Part shown: in pieces, positions 25,911-37,282 of the stretch
Position numbering within the stretch: the first letter of the stretch is position 1
How the letters are laid out: each line of letters begins with the position of its first letter
Assembly (NCBI GenBank): GCA_037954665.1
Contig: JBBMOL010000018.1
Span: forward strand, 6,820,001 to 6,884,000
Reading direction: 5' to 3'
Source: Laguncularia racemosa
Lineage: Eukaryota; Streptophyta; Magnoliopsida; Myrtales; Combretaceae
DNA: 64,000 bases
Notes under the pieces: generated by a model
What the model was told of the DNA's origin: nothing
Databases searched by the model: none
Seen by the model: the letters and a program-made list of their open reading frames with translations, nothing else
Position numbers and translations under genes: made by a program

Positions 25911-26165
25911 TTGTGTGAAAGCATCATTTATTTAGGATATTCCATTCAACTAAAGATATATATATTAAGAATATTTGATAGAAGCATCATTTTACACTTC
26001 TTTTTTTCTTTAACCCCGAATGTGGTAGCATCATGTGCTTGGGATAGTGACCTGGTTTCTATTCAATGCCAGGCCATTAGTTTCAAAGCCTTGCCGTTAA
26101 AGAGCAAAACTAAAAGCTATACTGACGAAGAACGGCCTTTGGCGTGGGGATGCACCAATTTTTAG
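25911..26165. repeat. Segment shared with the 3' flank of COPT gene 3
   Basis: This stretch is colinear with 53600-54130. Both contain ATTAAGAATATTTGATA, then GACCTGGTTT-ATTCAATGCCAGG, then CTGACGA and GTGCCTTTG/GGCCTTTGGCGTGG-GATGCA words in the same order and strand. The later copy has about 280 extra bases in the middle. It may be a relic of an older segmental duplication or an unclassified dispersed repeat. Confidence 0.55.
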
Positions 26166-26646
26166 GTCACTGCAAAATGATCCATTAAATAATATTTTGT
26201 CGGAAAAAGAAAATTTTCGCCGGCTAAGGCTTTTAACTTGCAAAATTTAACCCGCTAAGCCACGAGGACGGGCCATTTTTCTGCACTGTCAACCGGCAAA
26301 ATTTTGCCTATTAGTTTAATTTATTTATTTTCTTAAAATATTAATAACTCTTATCTATTTAAAATTTTCATTTTAGTTTAAACAATTTGCAAAAATAATA
26401 TATCATTTATAAATATAACAATAATAAACAATGCAATAGAATTATTGCTAAATAGAAAAATTGCAAATACTATACTGTCATGATATCGTCTCATTAGTCA
26501 CACGATCCAAAATACACCAAGAATTCTAAAATATAACGGATAAAAAAAAAATCAATGTAGCCGGTCTAGATGCAACATCTCCATCTTCATTTGCATCATG
26601 GCACACCTCTCGAGAATTTGTCAGAAAAAATATATTAATTTTATAT
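26166..26646. other. Intergenic; GC-palindrome patch, possible transposon end
   Basis: 26168-26320 contains CACTGCAAAATG, GCCGGCTAAGGC and CCGGCAAAATTTTGCC, words reminiscent of CACTA-element ends, but I could not pair two termini. The rest is AT-rich up to the LTR at 26647. Confidence 0.3.
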
Positions 26647-28671
26647 TGTCGAGTCTAATTTTTTATTTTCCATTCCTAATCCGATCTATACTAGACCCTA
26701 TGCTCATCTAATGTAAATCATCGACTTGAGTTAGGAATTTCGTTTTGTTTTGGAGTCGTCATTCAACTGTTGTTGGGAAAGATTGAATTAGGATTAATTG
26801 AGCAAATCAATCCTAATTTGGACCACTAGTCAGCGTGATTTCCTCTTCTCGTTTTTTGTGAAAAGAGGAAAGGGAAAAACCAGAGTTTCTAAGTTCGGAG
26901 GCTAACATATTAAAACCCTAAGGTTACCACATAATCTCCTAAAATCTACTTTATCCAGAAATGTCTTTTATTTCATTTTTTATTGTCTTTTTATTTTATT
27001 CTTGAATAACCTATTCTGAAAAATGATTTTTATTCCTTTTTAGGGTTGTCCCAAATGGGTGCCTACGTACCTGCTATTCAGGATCAAACTTGCCATAGTT
27101 CGCTTTTCCTGAAAAAAAAATTTAGTGTGTTTGTGAATTTTAATTATGAAATTTCTTTTGATTTATATTTTTACCATTTTAGGATTTTTCTAAAAAAATC
27201 TAAGCCCTAGCTTGATAATTTGATTTTTGAAAATAATATTTTAAGGAAAAAACCAATTTTGGATTTATTTAAGTAAATGATTTTTCTAAGTGATAAAAAA
27301 TCTATTTTTCTATTTTTCAACTCACTTCTACTATTATAAATTTTTATTGAATTTTTTATTATTTTTATTAATTTTTATTAACTTTTCATAATTTTTATAA
27401 TTTTTATTGAAAAATTTTCTCCTAGATTTTTTTATCTATCCTATTTTAAAATCTAAATTATTATTATTATTTTTTAAATATTTTTATTATTTTCTTTATA
27501 AATTTTCACATTTTTATTATTTATTATTATAATTATTATTCTTATTTTTATTATTCATACTAAATCAAATCCTAAAAAAAATAATCTAATTTCTAACATT
27601 TTTTTATTTTTTCGAATTATAAATAACAAATAAGTAAATAAATAAATTCGAAATAAATAAAATAAATACAAAAAATCGGAAAATCCGACTTACCTGGATC
27701 CGGGTCGGTGCGTGGGTTGGGTCGAAGCAGGTCGGGTCAGGTCAATCGGACGCGGCGGCTGGGGACACTCTTCGACGGCGTTTCGATGGCCTTTCGAAGC
27801 GATTGAGGTGTCGATTCCTAGGTTTTCAGGGGTGAGGAACTCAACTGTGGCGGTGGTTTGCTTCAGAAACGCCTCCTGGTGGCTGCTTGATGCTTTCTCG
27901 GTGGTTGCGGTTTGAAGAACTCCGGCGAGGCTTCGATTCTCTCTTTTTCTCACTTTTGATCCGTGATTCTGCCTCTCCACTTCATCCTCTATTTATAGGC
28001 GTAAGAAATCGAGCTGGATAAGCTCAGATTTCCACCGATTGAAGCAAATCGGATTGCGGTTAAAAAACCATCTCTGATTTGTGCAAATCCAATCGATTTG
28101 TTGCGATTTGATTCCTATTGGATGATGTTTATCTTATTTCTATTGAAGATTTGTGCAAAAAATCGAATCAAAAAGGTCGAAATTCGGATTTTTCTCTTTG
28201 CCGGCGATCTCGAACATAGGTTGAAGACGATCACACGCCCGGCGCGTGCGTTCGCCCCGGCCAATCGGATGCTGACACGTGTCCCAGGCAGAGAAAAATT
28301 TCGCAAAATGCGGATTCTGCTTCTCCGGCATTTCGAACCCCTGACCGAGCCCACTCCCGTGCACGCCTGACCCTAGTCCGGACCAGCTGAGCTAGCCCAC
28401 TTTCGCGATTTTATTATTTTCGCAATTTGCATATATGCAATGCGATTTTTTATTTTTTTATATTTTTTGGAATTTCAAAAATTTGTAAAAATTATTTAAT
28501 CCTTTTTATTGCCATTTCTGCAATTATTTTCCAAAATTGATGTATTTCCTATTTATTTATTTTTTAACATTTTTCCTAATTTTGCTAAATTAGAGGAAAA
28601 AATTAGAAAAAATTGGAAATTAATTATTTTTTATTATTATTGATCATTAGGGCAAAAATGGGGTGTTTACA
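26647..28671 (-). repeat. 3' LTR of the Tat/Ogre element
   Basis: On the minus strand it begins TGTAAACACCCC (28671) and ends ACTCGACA (26647). About 540 bp at the low-coordinate end match 39288-39828. A GC-rich part (27690-28370) holds several open frames that I regard as non-coding LTR sequence. The word GTGCCTACGTACC is shared with the other LTR copies in the window. Confidence 0.85.
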
Positions 28672-28684
28672 ATTGCCCCTCTTT
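28672..28684 (-). other. Polypurine tract of the Tat/Ogre element
   Basis: On the minus strand AAAGAGGGGCAAT abuts the LTR start TGTAAACACC. This is the expected position and composition of the plus-strand primer. Confidence 0.75.
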
Positions 28685-28789
28685 GTAGTAAAGTTTGAAA
28701 AACTTAACTACAAAGACAAGAAAGACACCATTTTTTGCCTCTTGATTGAATGGATAATGCCTTGGTTTGGCTGGTTATCTGGAATTGAT

Positions 28790-29960
28790 TCTCTAGTAGG
28801 AAAATGCTCCATGAGCTAATAATCCCATGAGCATTTTGTGATGGTTGGTATTGCTTAGGAAATGGTTCTAACAATCTAGAGTAATGTATCATCCCAAAAA
28901 GTGCTCTATGGGCTGATTAATTGGCGATAGGAACAATCTCAAGAATTGTTTAGGGGTGTGTTATTGTAAGTGGAATAGCTGATGATAGGAAGCATCTTAT
29001 CGGACTAGCAACCTTGAAGAGAAGATTGTCTTAGGAAGCGCTCTTATGAGCTGGCCACCTGTCAACAAAAGCGTCTGACTAAACTAGCGACTGTTTCGGA
29101 AAATACTTTCGAAGAGTGCTCTTATGAGCTGACTAATCGGTTATCGACAATTTGAAAAGTGCTTCTACGAGCTGACTAATTGATAGAGTCGAAAAGTGCT
29201 CCTCTGAGCTAACTAATCGATAGATTCGAAAAGTGCTCCTCTGAGCTAATTGATCGATGGATTCGAAAAGTGCTCCTCTGAGCTAACTAATCGATGGATT
29301 CGAAAAGTGCTCCTTTGAGCTAATTGATCGATGGATTCGAAAAGTGCTCCTCTGAGCTAACTGATCGATAGGTTTGAAAAGTGCTCCTATGAGCTAACTA
29401 ATCAATAGATTTGAAAAGTGCTCCTATGAGCTAACTTCAAAGAAAGGTGTCTAGGAAAGTGCCCCTTCGCGGGCTAACTAACCTACAACGAGAGGACATG
29501 CTTCAAAATGTGCCCCTATGGGCTGACATGTTTGTTTGGATGTTCGGGAAAGTGCCCCATTGTGGGCTGACTAACCTATAGCGGGAAGTGTCTTCTTAGA
29601 CTCACGACCCTGGGGGAGGAATGTCTCGAAAGGTGCCCCTATAGGCTGACCGTGATACGAGATATTTAGGAAAGTGCCCTATGGCATAGAGAAACGTCTC
29701 AAAAAGGTGCCCTTGTGGGCTGACCCTAATAGAGGATGCTTAGGCGAGTGCCCCAATTTGGGTTGACTAACCTATAACAATATGTCTTGAAAGGGTACCC
29801 CTATGGGCTAACCCTGAGAGATGAAGTTTAGGAAAGTGCCCCTCTATAAGCTAACTAACCTATGATAAAGTGTCTCGAAAGGTACCCCTATGGGCTGACC
29901 TTAAGAGAGGATGTTTAGGCGAGTGCCTCAATGTGGGCTGACTAACCTTATGCTTTTGAA
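28790..29960 (-). repeat. Tandem repeat array in the element's 3' UTR
   Basis: The centre (29154-29438) has about eight head-to-tail 37-bp units of the form GAAAAGTGCTCCTCTGAGCT plus AACTAATCGATAGATTC; starts are at 29154, 29191, 29228, 29265, 29302, 29339, 29376 and 29413. Diverged longer units with GTGCCCCTATGGGCTGAC and AGTGCCCCAA-TGGGCTGACTAACC words continue to about 29950, and weaker ones reach back to about 28798. Tandem repeats in the 3' UTR are a known trait of Ogre elements and a proposed source of satellites. Confidence 0.85.
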
Positions 29961-30449
29961 CATACTTTTACTGACTGAGCTAAATGATTTGATGTTTTCA
30001 TGATATGCGGATGATAGTTATTTATTTTAACATGTTCGCCAATTTATCGTGGATAGCAACCAAACAACCGAACCTTCGTGCTGGTTTGCTTCTGCTTCGC
30101 TTATTCTTACTTTAACACAGGGCTGAAGATCTGGATGCGCTTTCTTTCTTGTGCGCATGGCTATTTTTGATGATAGTGTTATCCTACTAATGCACCAGGT
30201 TTTAATGCTCAAAAGTAGATAAAATTGTATTATAAAATTTATTGAGATTCATTATCATTTCAATGTTTATCATTCATTAATGAAGTGATGGGTAATGTGT
30301 TTAGGAATGTTTGTTGTAATGAGAATTGGTTGGAATTATCGACCATTCAGAGACATTAACTTTGCTTGTAAAAAATAAAAACTGGACTCAACGAAACTTG
30401 TATTGAATATTGGCTTTCATAAACATTGGCAAAATTTCAATCCCCTTGC

Positions 30450-31500
30450 CTAAGGATAATACATCTTAACAGCATCTGCATTGGTGGGGTCTCTCAATTC
30501 CAGACAATCCATTTGAGTTAATATGAGAGCTCCTCCTGACAACACCTTTTTTATCACATACAGACCCTCATAATTTGGGGTAAATTTTCCTCTGGAGTCT
30601 TGGGCATTCGGGAGAACTTTCTTTAACACCAGATCTCCTTCTTTGAAGTATCGAGGCCTCATCTTCTTGTTAAATGCTCGGGCCATCCTTTGTTGGTAAC
30701 ACTGGCCATGACATAGTGCAGTGGGTCTTTTTTCATCAATCAGATTCAGCTGATCAAGCCTCTTCTTTACCCAGTCTGATTCAGTTAACTGAGTTTCTGA
30801 CAGATGAATGATGGTATTTCGACCTCGACTGGTAGCATTGCTTCGGTACCATATACCAATGAATATGGGATAGCTCCAGTAGATGTTCTTATTGAAGTCC
30901 TATAAGCCATGAGAGCAAACGGTAACATCTCGTGCTAATCTTTGTAAGTTGTTGTCATTTTTTCAATGATCTTTTTGATATTCTTATTGGTTGCTTCTAC
31001 TGCCCCATTCATTTGAGGTCAGTAGGGAGTTGAATTTCTATGATTTATGTGGAATTTTTGACATAAACCTATCATTGATTTGTTATTAATATTGGTACCG
31101 TTGTTAGTGATGATGGACTCAGGAACTCCATATCGAGCTATTATGTTCCTTTTCAAGAAACAGACAATTACCCCTTTTGTGACATTGGCATATGATGAAG
31201 CTTTTACCCACTTGATGAAGTAATCAATTGCTACCAATATAAATCTGTGGCCATTAGATGCTGTCGGAGTGATTGGGTCGATTATGTCGATCCCCCACAA
31301 GGAGAAAGGCCATGGTGCTGACAACAAGTGTAGCTTGTTGGGTGGACCATTTATCCAGTTTGCGTACACTTGACACAAATGACAATGCTTGACATATTTT
31401 ATGCAATCTGATTCTATGGTTAGCCAATAGTATCATAACCTCATGATTTTTCGAGCCAACATGTAGCCGTTCATATGAGGTCCACATACCCCTTCATGTA
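30450..31500 (-). pseudogene. Integrase of the Tat/Ogre element
   Basis: The zinc-binding N-terminus is recognisable (VHEGVCGPH ... CHLC near 31380-31480). The core has GIDIID for the first Asp, but the second catalytic position reads TNNGT instead of a D-N-G motif (about 31094-31108), so the Asp is Asn. The Glu block (GAVEA) survives near 30997-31011. A TGA stands after STPY at 31019, and further stops follow. The C-terminal block (GKFTPNYEGLYVIKKVL) ends at 30450. It would not be catalytic even without the stops. Confidence 0.85.
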
Positions 31501-32190
31501 CTTCTTTCATCAATTCACATGCTTCATTTTTATCCACACATCTTAGCAAGGTGGTATCAGAAGATCTTTTGTAAAGTATAGGCCCACTTAATAAGAAATG
31601 ACTTGCTAACCTTCTGAGTGTTCTCTGGTCATTCTTGCTAGCCATTTCGGGGTATCTGCTTTCTTGGAGAAAAGTTTTGATTTCGTGATACCAGGGTTTA
31701 TCATCTTGTGCTTTTTCAATTGCTAAACAGTAGGCGGGCCGATTTTCGATGTCTATTTTCATCGGTTGAACTTTGGCTCCCCCTGTTATCTGGATCATAG
31801 ATGCTAGTGTGGTGAGTGCATCTGCAAACTGATTCTGAGTTCTTGGGACGTATGTGAAAGTGATTGCCTTAAATTCTTCTATTAGCTCTGTCAAATGTTG
31901 ATGGTATGGTACCAGTTTGGGGTCTTTAGTCTTGTATTCCCCTCTTGTCTGTAGTATGATAAGTGATGAATCTCCATATACTTATAATTCACGGATTTCC
32001 ATGTGGCAAGCCATTTTGAGGTCGATGATGCATACCTCATATTCCGCGATATTATTGGTATATGGAAATGTGAGTCTTTGTTGTTGCAGGGAATTGTGTT
32101 CTGTCTGGGGATATCAACACTGCCCCGATCCCACAACCGAATACATTGGTAGCTCCATCGAAGAACATTTTCCACTTAGGGTTCTGCTCT
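31500..32190 (-). pseudogene. Second (archaeal-type) RNase H domain and linker
   Basis: After RT-RNase H the frame reaches KWKMFFDGATN near 32160, the first catalytic Asp of the extra RNase H that marks the Tat lineage. A frameshift near 32080 moves the rest into another frame, where NNIAEYEV and YGDSSL are readable, with an in-frame TAA between them (about 31985). It continues as FADALTTLASM in an open frame to 31433. The domain is broken. Confidence 0.75.
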
Positions 32191-33906
32191 ATCACACGGT
32201 CTTCTACTGGTGTACCTTCTACTGTTAATATATTTTCATTAGGGAATTGAACTTGTGGCTCTTGGGAATTCTCCTCAACAGGGTGCTCTGCTAATTGGTC
32301 GGCTAAAGATTGCCCTTTCATCGAGTTTTGATTTATATATGTGATATCAAACTCTGATAAGAGCATTTGCCATTTAGAGATTCTCCCTATCAAAACGGGT
32401 TTCTTTGCCAAGTATTTCAAGGGATCATGTCTTGTCAGCAACTCAATATGATAGTAAAGGGTATACTGTCTCAATCGGTGCATAACCCAAATTAGAGCAT
32501 AGCAGGTCCTCTCTACTTCTGAATACCTCTGTTTCCCGTCTGTGAATTTCTTGCTTAAGTAATATATGGAACGCTCTCTTCCCTCTTCATCTTTTTGCCC
32601 TAACACGCATCCCATGGATTCAGGGAGTATCGTGAGGTATAAGAATAAGGGCTTTCCTTGCTTCGGGACTATCAAGACTAGAGGTTTTATGAGATAGTCT
32701 TTGATCGTCCTGAATGCTTCTTCGCATTCATCGTCCCATTCTACTACGGCATTCTTTTTCAACAGACGGAATAGTGGCCGGCACTTATCTATGAGCTGTG
32801 AGATAAAACGAGCTATGTAATTTAACCTTCCTAGCAAACCTCTTACTTCTTTGACAGGGCGTGGGGAAGGTAGCTTTAATATAGACTTTACTTTGTCAGG
32901 GTCGATTTTGATGCCTTCCCAGCTTATAACAAACCCTAACAACTTGCTCGTTGTGACCCCGAAAGTGCACTTCTCCGGATTTCACTTGAGCTGGAATTTT
33001 CTCAATCGTTTAAACAATTTTCTCAGGATATCTGTATGGCTTTCTTCTTCTTTAGACTTGGTTATCATGTCGTCGACGTATACTTCGATTTCTCGATGCA
33101 TCATGTCATGAAGTATCACGACCATGGCTCTCTGATATGTTGCCCCGGTGTTTTTCAAACCGAAGGGCATAACTTTGTAACAAAAAGTTCCCCATGTTGT
33201 GATGAAAGCCGTTTTGGTTTTATCTTCTTCAGCCATTTTTATCTGATTATATCTTGAGAAACCGTCCATAAATGAGAAAAGATGGTTTCCTGCAGTGTTG
33301 TCCACTAGAACATCAATGTGAGGTAGGGGGAAGTTATCCTTTGGTGTGGCTTGGTTTAAGTCCCGGAAGTCTACGCATACACGTACTTTTCCATTCTTTT
33401 TCATAACGAGGACTATATTCGCTACCCATTCTGGGTAATCGGACACTTCGATGAACCCTACTTCTAGCAGTTTCTTGACTTCTTCTTTGATCTTTAGTAA
33501 GATGTCAGGCCTAAATCTTCTCAATTTCTGTTTTTTAGGTTTGACATCTTTCCTTGTGGGAAGCCTATGAACCACTATTGATTGGTCTAGTCCTGGCATG
33601 TCACCATATGACCAGGCAAACACATCTACATATTCAGTCAATAGCTCGGTCATCTCACACTTTTGCTCGGCACTTAAACTGGTCCCGATTTTGAGGTTTT
33701 TAGGTTTTTCCATGCTTCCTAGATTTACTATCTCCACCGGTTCGTTGATTGAAATTCCGCTTTGTTCATGTTTTTTCCAATTTTCTTGTATTATTTCGTG
33801 GTCACAGATATCGCCTCCAATAACTGACCCAGCAGCGTCGGGAACGATATCAGTGTTTTTATTTTCTACCTACGCGAAATGTCCTTGATGTTCGATGGTA
33901 GGAGAT
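32190..33906 (-). pseudogene. Reverse transcriptase and first RNase H of the Tat/Ogre element
   Basis: The RT fingers (FIEVSDYPEWVANIVLV), VCVDFRDLNQATPKDNFPLP, SFMDGFSRYNQI, KVMPFGLKNTGATYQ and the active-site YVDD (VYVDDMI) appear in order within 32982-33737. A TGA at 32982 interrupts the frame just before NPEKCTFG. RNase H 1 follows (LYLTILPESMGCVLGQ ... YYLSKKF ... LLTRHDP) within 32190-32942. A TAG lies near 33870, upstream of the RT core. The polymerase motif is intact but the reading frame is not. Confidence 0.85.
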
Positions 33907-34020
33907 CTGGGTGAAGTAAAATAAAAGCAGATATATATAAGTAAGACAAACTGTAATTGAATTATAAAAGGAGTTTCAATAAAAATTTGTCTAACAATCG
34001 TTCTCTATCCTTGAGCTGAC
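33907..34020 (-). other. Possible intron between protease and RT
   Basis: On the minus strand a pyrimidine-rich tract ends in TTTACTTCACCCAG at 33907, a strong-looking 3' splice site, after an AT-rich stretch. Ogre elements are known to splice out an intron between protease and RT. The 5' site is uncertain; several GT choices lie near 34010-34050. The two flanking frames are in the same register, so an intron is not strictly needed. Confidence 0.3.
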
Positions 34021-35303
34021 CTAGAGCTATCAATAGGATAACATAACCAATTATTAAGAGCTGGATGCTGTTCGGACGTGCGAGGGGTTAGGCTCCCATT
34101 GCTGACGTCATCTTTGCTTATCCTTGGCTCTTGAATGATAGTTGCTTTTTTGAAAGATTTCTGTCAGGGTGGAATGCGCATCGGGGTGTTACTTGGCTTC
34201 TCTTTCATCCTGCCTTTGACACCTTTGGCTTGTGCTTCTTCCCGGGTTGTAGGAACATACCCTAGTTCAAACGTCCCTTGCTGCCCCTCCTTAAACTGAT
34301 GGCCCTCCTTGCTAGTCACCATATTCACCTTGTTGAATATCTAGAGACCGAGGTCTTCTGAACCATCCTCCCCAATGTATGGTATGGCAGTTTCTTTGTA
34401 GATGGCATAATCCTGCTCGCCCAGCACAGTGACTATCTGCTCATTTGTAATAAATTTGACCCTTTGATGGAGACTGGAGGGTATGGCTCCAGTAGTATGT
34501 ATCCAAGGCCTTCCCAAGAGTAGGTTAAAAGATCTTGGGATGTCGAGGACTTGAAAAGATATGTAGAACACCTGCGGGCCAATCTCCACCGACAGGTTTA
34601 TTTCCCCTACTATGTCTCTTTCCAACCCGTCAAAAGCCTTGACCACCGTTGAGCTAGGTTTAATATTGCTTGGATCGACCCCCAATAAGTTGAGGGTAGC
34701 CAATGGGCAAACATTGAGGGACGACCCATTATTGATGAGTACTCGGGAGTCAATCGTGTCGTTGCACTTCACCACTATGAATAATGGCTTTATATGTTGG
34801 TCTCCATCCTCTCCTAGCTCTTTAGGGGAGAAAGATATCTGGTCCATGGTGAAAATGGAATCAGCCATGTGACTTATTTTGTCTGTAGCGATGCCTTTTG
34901 GGACTTGAATCTGTTTGAGCACTTTGAAGAGTGCTTCCCTGTGGGGTTCAGAGGCTGTAAGAAGGCCCATGAGTGATATTTGGGCTGGAACTTTGTTTAG
35001 TTGTTCCATGATCTTGTATTCACTCACTTTGACCATTTTTGTAAATGCAGCGAGCCCCTCTTCTTCTTCCTCTCCTTTCTCCATGTTGGGCTCTTCAGTC
35101 GGGATTTTATATTTCGGGTCATATATTCTCCAAGAGCGGGTGATTCCTCCCACCTTAGGAGGTCGCTCTTGCTCGAGGGTCTGATAGTCAAATGGTGCGG
35201 CCTTATATCTCTCTGCCGGTATTGGGACATTGAACACATATCTTTTCTTCGGGATCTGTATCTCAATTGACTGTCCCTTATAGCATTTTATGACTCTTGG
35301 CTT
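34008..35303 (-). pseudogene. Aspartic protease region of the Tat/Ogre element
   Basis: The frame continues that of gag. A retropepsin-like domain reads VLINNGSSLNV; the catalytic Asp expected before N-G-S-S is Asn (AAT at 34731-34733). Downstream hallmarks VKAFDGL, VGEINL and LLGRPWIH are in order. TAG stops stand at 35304 and 34341, and a TGA near 34163. The protein would be inactive. Confidence 0.8.
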
Positions 35304-37028
35304 CTAATTTGAATTGATCATGTTTACAGATTTCTCCTCTTCCTTTGGCGGGTTGTCCTCTTTTTCAAACTCGGGCCCCCATCCACTAGGCGGCCCATAC
35401 ACCGTCGGAGTATAAGAATAGTTCACCAGGTACTCAAATCTCCTGTGTGATTCCCCCAAGGTACCGACTGTTGGGTCTCCGGCTAACCATCTCCTTTTGA
35501 TATTTAGCTTGGGGGTTTTCTCTGGAGCTTGACGAGACTGCCTTTTCTGTTGGTCTGTTGCCTTTTGCTTAGAGGCTTCTTTGGGAGTTGACTCTTCATA
35601 TGTGATTATATTGATGATGGGCTTATGATTGGGCAGCGGGTTGATATTGACATTGGGTGCTAGGGTGTCAACAAAATCCAACTGCACAATTCCGGCGTCA
35701 ATAAAATCCTGGATTTTGTGTCGGAGCCTCTAGCATCTGTCTGTAGAATGCCCCTCTTGACCCATATGATAGTCACATTTGAGGTTTGAGTCGAAGTTTT
35801 TGGGCTTGTATCGGTCATTTGGGATTTCGAAGCTGATCAAATTATCCGCCCGCAGCCGAGCAAAGACTTGGTTGAGCGGGATCGGAATTAGAGTGAACTG
35901 TCTTGGGACCTTAGTAGTCTAGGTATGACTTGCCATAGAGTGCTGGGCTGGGGTACTCGTGGTCTGAAATGTCACACGAGTTCCGACCTTGTCTGCTTTT
36001 CCGGAGTGGACTGTGCTGACGGTAGACTCCTTGGCTCTATTACCTCCCAAGGGCCTTTGTGTTGGTGTAACCTTAGGAGGATCCATTGCTTGGAGTCTGC
36101 CTGTGGTGATGGTGCTTTCAATCCGGAACCCTGCAGCTACCACTTCTGCAAAGCTGGATGATGTCTGGCCCACCAGATGTGAGAAGTAGGTCTTATCTAG
36201 AGTGTTGACAAATATGGATGTCAACTCTTTCTCAGAAATTGGGGTTGCTACCCTAGCTGCTTGAGCTCTCCAGCACTGAGCATACTCTTTAAAAGGCTCA
36301 GCGTGTCTATTTCGAAGACTCCCTAGATCAATCACTGATGGGGCGACTTCAATATTAAACTTGTACTGGTTATAAAAAGCCCGGGTAAGCCTTTCCCATG
36401 TGTTGACTTGATTGAAATCCAGGTGGGCATACCAGACTAACGCAAGGCCCGTAAGGCTGTCCTAAAAGGTCTGGATCATCAGTTGGTCATATTGAGCATA
36501 TTTGCTCATCTTCCGAGCGTATAACCTTGTGTGCATTTTGGGGCATCCAGTACCGTTATACTTCTTAAATTCCGGGGTCTTGAATTTATCAGGGTACACT
36601 TCCTCCCCATATGCTGGCACACTGGTGATTCCGGCTTGCTCAAAATCGTCAGGCCCCTCTATTGTTTTCATCTTGTCAGCCAGCTGTTGGAAGAGTCTTT
36701 TTTCCATCTCTTTCTGTCTCTCCTCCATCGCTTTTTTCAGGTCATCAGAGGTTAGACCCTGGTTGATTCTCGGATCATACTCAAAGGCCAGGTTGAGGTG
36801 GGAATTGATTTCTTCATATTCTAGAGGCTGCCCCTCCACTGCCTTCCCTTTTCTGGCCTCCGAATGCTCTTCTTGAGTCGGTTGGGTGGTGCGAAGGAGG
36901 CCAATGCTTTCAGTCAGGAGGTGGACTTGTGCAACTAACTGTTGGACCGTTTGTTCCAGGGATACGATCCTAGAGTCTGAAGCAGCATCAGCACTTGCAT
37001 TGTTGCGGTTGTCGCTACTGTTTGCCAT
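35304..37028 (-). pseudogene. Gag of the Tat/Ogre element
   Basis: Start ATG at 37028 (MANSSDN), followed by a coiled-coil-like SLEQTVQQLVAQVHLL. The retrotransposon gag core is at about 35919-36400 (RAFYNQYKF, SLRNRHAEPFKEYAQCWR). A compact zinc-binding motif CDYHMGQEGHSTDRC lies at 35733-35777. TAG stops break the frame at 36462, 35919, 35730 and 35304; the one at 35730 directly follows the last zinc-binding Cys. Each stop is one C/G transition from a common sense codon. Confidence 0.8.
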
Positions 37029-37282
37029 TTTTGCTCTTGAACGTGTGCAAATTGGGCTTCTGGGAGGGTTCGGTTGTTTAGAAGCTATTTTGATACCTGA
37101 CGCGCATTTTTTTTTATTTTTTAGTATAATCACGGATGCTAAAAATAAAAAGGGGCCAACAATTGATTGATGATGTAATATTGAAACTTTATTTTTATTA
37201 ATATTGAAACTTTGGAGTCCGATACTTAAAACAAATGAAAGAGTACAATGATAATTTATTTCCTAGCTTTCTTGGTCTTCTG

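Noticed and set aside
26166..26320. Mini CACTA element
   Set aside because: The CACTGCA-like word at the left has no convincing inverted partner and no 3-bp duplication was found.
27690..28370. Overlapping open frames of 60-96 residues on both strands
   Set aside because: They lie in the GC-rich part of the Ogre LTR, overlap each other and resemble no protein.
29154..29438. Regular 37-bp repeats that could suggest a CRISPR array
   Set aside because: The units are head to tail without unique spacers and lie in a plant retrotransposon 3' UTR.
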